Assembly (NCBI GenBank): GCA_963575745.1
Contig: CAUYUJ010014615.1
Span: 938,699 to 987,169 of the forward strand
DNA length: 48,471 nt
Origin: Prorocentrum cordatum
Lineage: Eukaryota > Sar > Dinophyceae > Prorocentrales > Prorocentraceae
Reading direction: 5' to 3'
This document shows positions 44,166 through 48,471 of this stretch, piece after piece (the first letter of the stretch is position 1; each line of letters begins with the position of its first letter). A program made the position numbers and the translations under genes. Below the pieces are notes generated by a model. That model had not been told where the DNA came from and did no database searches. It was given only the letters and a program-made list of their open reading frames with translations.

Positions 44166-44429
44166 GGTGACACCCTCTGGACTGCCCCATCTTCGACGCA
44201 CCCGACGACCTGAGAAGAACGAGATGGGGGGATCAGCTCAAGGGGCGGAGGGGGGGCGGAGGGACATCGAGTTCGGAGCGGCGATGCATCGCCGCAGGTC
44301 GGCAATAGGCCTCCGACAGCGAAACCGCACGTTCCTGGGCGGATCAAGCCACTGGCCCCCCCCTCTCGGCGATCAGTGTGCAACATGGGGCTGGTGCGCC
44401 TTCCCCCAGGCCGCTGCCCACGAGGAGGG

Positions 44430-44950
44430 GGATGAGACTGAGGATGAGAATGAGGATGAGGAGGAGCAGGCGGAGGAGGAGGAAGAGGAAGAGAAGGAGG
44501 AGGAGGAGGAGGAGGAGGAGGAGGAGGAGGAGGAGGAGGAGGAGGAGGAGAAGGAGGAGGCGGATGAGGAGGAGGAGGCGGATGAGGAGAAGAAGGAGAA
44601 GGAGAACAAGGAGGAGGAGGAGGAAGAGGAGGAGGAGAAGGAGTGACCGGCTTGCGCCTGCGGCGCGGCCTGCGGAGGCAAAAGATGATGATGAGGAGGA
44701 TGATGATGAGGAGGAAGAGGATGAGGATGAGGATGAGGATGAGGAGGATGAGGACGAGGACGCGGATGAGGATGCGGATGAGGATGCGGATGAGGAGGAG
44801 GAGGAGGAGAAGGAGGAGGAGGAATCACGCAACAGGTTCTGACCTAATGCTACTCTAACGTTAAAACAGGAAGAGGAGGAGGAGGAGGACGACGAGGAGG
44901 GGGAGGAGGAGGAGGAGGAGGAGGAGGAGGAGGAGGAGGAGGAGGAGGAA
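44430..44950. repeat. Long (GGA)n/(GATGAG)n tracts
   Basis: GAGGAT and GGA/GAG triplets at 44430-44640, GAT/GAG units at 44685-44835 and GGA at 44870-44950, separated by short GC-rich segments. Confidence 0.9.
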
Positions 44951-45239
44951 GAGGTGGAGGCGGAGAAGGGGCAGGGGCAGGAGCGGGGGGGAAGGAGGAA
45001 GCACAAGGGGGAGGGGGAGAGGCCCCCCCCCCCAAGGCGGCGAGGCTCGGCGGCCGCCTCTCTCGCCCCCGCCGCCCCCCGCTGGGCCCCCGCGGGGGGC
45101 GGGGTGGGTGGGCAGGGAACCGCCCTTGCCGGCGCAGGGCGGGGGGGGGAAGTCCTGCACCCTCGCCTGCTGGTCTATCTGGTTCACCCGCCGAGCCCCC
45201 CCCCGGCCAGGGGCCACGCGAAGGAAGAGGACGTCGTGG
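44951..45239 (-). other. GC-rich stretch with a possible helical peptide
   Basis: A minus-strand frame near 45200-45160 reads RRVNQIDQQARVQDF, and upstream (about 45340-45250) AQEKQKLEQLPMLQQ. Both have coiled-coil character but splice borders are ambiguous because of the CTGCTC repeats. Confidence 0.25.
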
Positions 45240-45257
45240 GGCGTCGGTCGCCGACGC

Positions 45258-45385
45258 CGCTGCTCCTGCTCCTGCTCCTGCTCCTGCTGGAGCATTGGCA
45301 GCTGTTCCAGTTTCTGTTTCTCCTGCGCCTCATGCTCCTGCTCCTGCTCCTGCTCCTACTCCTGCTCCTCCTCCTCCTCCTCCAT
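45258..45385. repeat. (CTGCTC)n tract
   Basis: CTCCTG/CTGCTC hexamers in two blocks (45258-45290 and 45328-45385). Confidence 0.85.
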
Positions 45386-46148
45386 CATCCCCCATTCTTT
45401 TTCCTCGTGAATGAATTCTCCCTGTCGCACCCCAAGGCAATTTTTTTGGGCGGGCCGGGCGTTTCGTCTGAGACTTCCGCACCACGTATGACCTTGAAAC
45501 TGAAAAATTAACCACAGTTTCACAGTTGGAGGGCGGGTCGTTTTCAAAGCGTGGCCCGCACCTTAGCGCATCGCGCTTTCGTTGTAAACGATTGCGAAAC
45601 CTTCACGGATGGAGGGCGGGCCATTTTCAAAATGTGGCTCTCGCCTTAACGCCGCGTGCATGCGTTAAACATTGCAAAATATTCACGGATTGAAAGCGGC
45701 TCTTTTTCAAAATGTGGCTCTCGCCTCACCGCTGCGCGCATTCGTTTCTTTATTTGTTTCTTAAGCAAATTAATTAATCATCTAATTAACTCACATACAC
45801 ACATATATATAGAACTGTAAGAATTCCACGGACGAATCCCATAATCAGCGTACCAGACAAATGTGTTGGAGGGATTCAGGATTGCAGCAGTTACGTTCAT
45901 TCGCGGTGTTGGAGTCCCAGGAATGGCGTTCTGGCACGATTCAGGATCGTCAAGACGCAACAGTCAGGTGGATCCGCGGCGTTGGAATCCAGAGAACAGT
46001 GTTTTGGCACGCTGCATGGTCTTCAAACGGTTGTCTTCCAACGAGGCAGTTCCCTCAGTGGGAATGAGCCGTTGTAGGGGCCTATGAAAAGGGAGCTTGA
46101 AGGGAGGGTCTATTCCAATTTCGTTGATGACTCTTGGGTTTACACTGG
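45386..46148 (+). mobile_element. Dispersed repeat R1, copy b
   Basis: Full-length copy in plus orientation: GGGCGGGCCGGGCGTTTCG near 45448; three internal units (TTCAC landmarks at 45519, 45602 and 45682, about 80 bp); a 3' part with GGATCGTCAAGACGCAACAG (about 45943); and the end GACTCTTGGGTTTACACTGG followed by (TCC)n. An AT-rich interlude at 45750-45830 is absent from the other copies. Confidence 0.75.
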
Positions 46149-46276
46149 TCCTCCTCCTCCTCCTCTTCGTCCTTCTCCTCCTCCTCCTCCACCTTCTGCT
46201 GCTCCTCCCGCTCCTCCTCCTCCTCCTCCTCCTCCTCCTCCTCTTCCTCCTCCTCCTCCCCTTCCTCCTCCTCCTC
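46149..46276. repeat. (TCC)n tract shared between R1-b and R1-c
   Basis: Pyrimidine triplets that form the tail of R1-b and directly precede R1-c, so the two copies are arranged head to tail. Confidence 0.85.
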
Positions 46277-47032
46277 CACTTTTCCTCTTTATAACTGATT
46301 CCGCCCTGTCGTACCCGAGGCTGGTCGATAGGGTGGGCCAGGCGTTTCAACTGAGACTGCCTCACCGCTTACGATCCTGGCTTAGAGTTCGGAATAACTT
46401 CACGGATGGAGGGCGGGTCGCTTTCAACATGTGGCTCTCGCCTTATCGCTGCGTGCATTCGGCTTAACATGTCGCAACAGTTGAGAGTCTGTCGTTTTCA
46501 AAATGTGGTTCTCGCCTTAGCGCCGCACGCGCTCGTCTTTAAAAACTGACAGGGCTTCACGGAGGGAGGGCCCGTTTTCAAAATGTGGCTCGCACCTTAG
46601 CGTCGCGCACATTCGTCCTCAAAACTGTAAGATATTCACGGATGGAGGTCGGCTCCTTTTCAAAATGTGGCTCTCGCCCTAGCGCCGGGCGCATTCGTCT
46701 CAAGAGTTTGCAACAGTTTCTAAGATTCTCATGGCTCACGTCCGAGAAATGGTGCTGCGGCACGATGTCGGAATGTCAGGGCGCAAAAACCATGTCGATT
46801 CGTGTTGAAATCCCAAGAATGCCTTTCTGGGACGATTCAGGATCGTCAGGACGCAACGGTCACGGTGAAATCCCAGGAACGGTGTTCTGGCACAGTTCCG
46901 GATTTTCGAACGGTTGTCTTCCAACGGGGCACTTCCGTCGATGGAAGTGAACCCTTGGAGGGGCCCATGAAGGGGGAACTTGGAGGGATGCTTTCCTGCA
47001 GTATTGATGGTGATATCTTGGGTTCACACTGG
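46277..47032 (+). mobile_element. Dispersed repeat R1, copy c
   Basis: Same order as copy b: GGGTGGGCCAGGCGTTTCA near 46338; internal units with landmarks near 46399, 46474, 46556 and 46634; GGATCGTCAGGACGCAACGG near 46840; and the end ATCTTGGGTTCACACTGG then (TCC)n. It is the copy with most internal units. Confidence 0.75.
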
Positions 47033-47060
47033 TCCTCCTCCTCCTTCTCCTCCTCCTCCG

Positions 47061-47555
47061 CGTCCAAAACTGCATCGACTGTCCCACCAGCGGCGCCGCC
47101 GAAACCGGCGCGCCGCGCGCGCCGCCGCGACCAGGCCGCGGGGCGCTCACAGCGCGAAAGCGGGTCCTTCTGAGCAGGCGGCGCGGGAATGGCCAGCCAG
47201 CTCCCCCGCCACGTTTTGGCGGCCCGAAGCGTCGAAGCCGACAGAACGGGCAGAGGCCAGACCACCACAAAATCCACACCACTCACCCCAAGCGCCGACG
47301 ACGACACGGCAAACGACGACAACGACGGCGACGACACGACATGGAGGACGGACCGCCCTGCACGCCCTCCAGATCGGGGAGCCACGGGGTGGAACCTGGC
47401 CCGAGCTGGGGACTGCGTGCCCGACGATCCCCTGGGAAGGGGACCCCGCTTTGGGTGCCAGCCCAGGGCGGCGACTTTTTCCCCGACGGCCCGGCGCTCC
47501 ATGCCTGCACCAGTTGGCACATTTGCCCGACACGCGGCTTTAGTCTCTCCTGCTC
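47061..47555. other. Unassigned stretch after R1-c
   Basis: Balanced composition with open frames on both strands (for example plus MASQLPRHVLAARSVEA at about 47189). No domain was recognised, and neither strand shows convincing splice signals. Confidence 0.3.
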
Positions 47556-47815
47556 ATCCTCATTCTCCTCATCCTTATCCTCATCTTCATCCTCATCCTC
47601 ATCAAGCTCTCCTCCTCGCCCCTCTGCGTCTCCTCCCGCTGCTTCTCCTCGGCCTGCGCCTCCTACTCATCTCCCTTCTCCTCTTCCTGCTCCTCCTCCC
47701 GCTCATCCTCCTCTGCCGTTTTCTTCTCCTCCTCCTCATCCTTCTCCTCGGCCTCCTCCTCCCCTGCTCCTCCTCTCCCTCCTCCTCCTCCTCCTCCTCG
47801 TCCTCCGCCTCCTCA
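47556..47815. repeat. C/T-rich (CTC)n tract
   Basis: Imperfect TCC/TCA/CTC triplets grading into the CAT array. Confidence 0.85.

Positions 47816-48471
<656 letters not shown>

Overview
The window reads as nuclear DNA of a GC-rich, repeat-laden unicellular eukaryote, most probably a dinoflagellate. The reasons are overall high GC, huge introns, splice donors that include GC as well as GT, captured cytosine-methyltransferase-like domains in a retrotransposon, several small inverted-repeat elements with target-site duplications (one of which is precisely an intron), and long triplet microsatellites. No bacterial operon, rRNA, tRNA or CRISPR array was seen. Most long open frames are read-through of (GGA)n/(TCC)n, (ATC)n or (GTT)n tracts and are not genes.

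Layout. 1-10.5 kb: scattered small coiled-coil exons on the minus strand (three candidates are exactly 63 bp), two complete copies of a hAT-like MITE with 8-bp target duplications, an inverted-repeat element with a (GGA)n core, and a frame-broken coding remnant at 6.1-7.6 kb. 8.0-15.7 kb: microsatellite arrays and two dispersed repeat families, R1 (internal 80-bp minisatellite, ends in (TCC)n) and R2 (ends in (GTT)n). 16.3-22.6 kb: a badly decayed non-LTR retroelement on the minus strand. 24.1-42.1 kb: a GT34-type glycosyltransferase gene on the minus strand, split into at least seven exons. 42-48.5 kb: a fold-back element, more purine/pyrimidine triplet tracts, two tandem R1 copies and a long (CAT)n array.

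The centre of the window is the most interesting part. A non-LTR retrotransposon with long intact frames lies on the plus strand at about 25.8-39.2 kb, antisense in the large intron between the GT34 exons ending at 39559 and starting at 25574. Its ORF1 (1031 aa, coiled coil) ends on a textbook -1 frameshift heptamer followed by an 11-bp stem that can form a pseudoknot, and the -1 frame stays open for 345 codons. Its ORF2 (2311 aa) carries domains in an unusual order: RNase H, APE-type endonuclease, reverse transcriptase, two zinc fingers and a cytosine-methyltransferase-like domain. The insertion appears to have split the (GGA)n core of an inverted-repeat element of which an intact relative is at 5759-6056.

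All calls come from reading the sequence. Family assignments rest on motifs and were not checked by database search.
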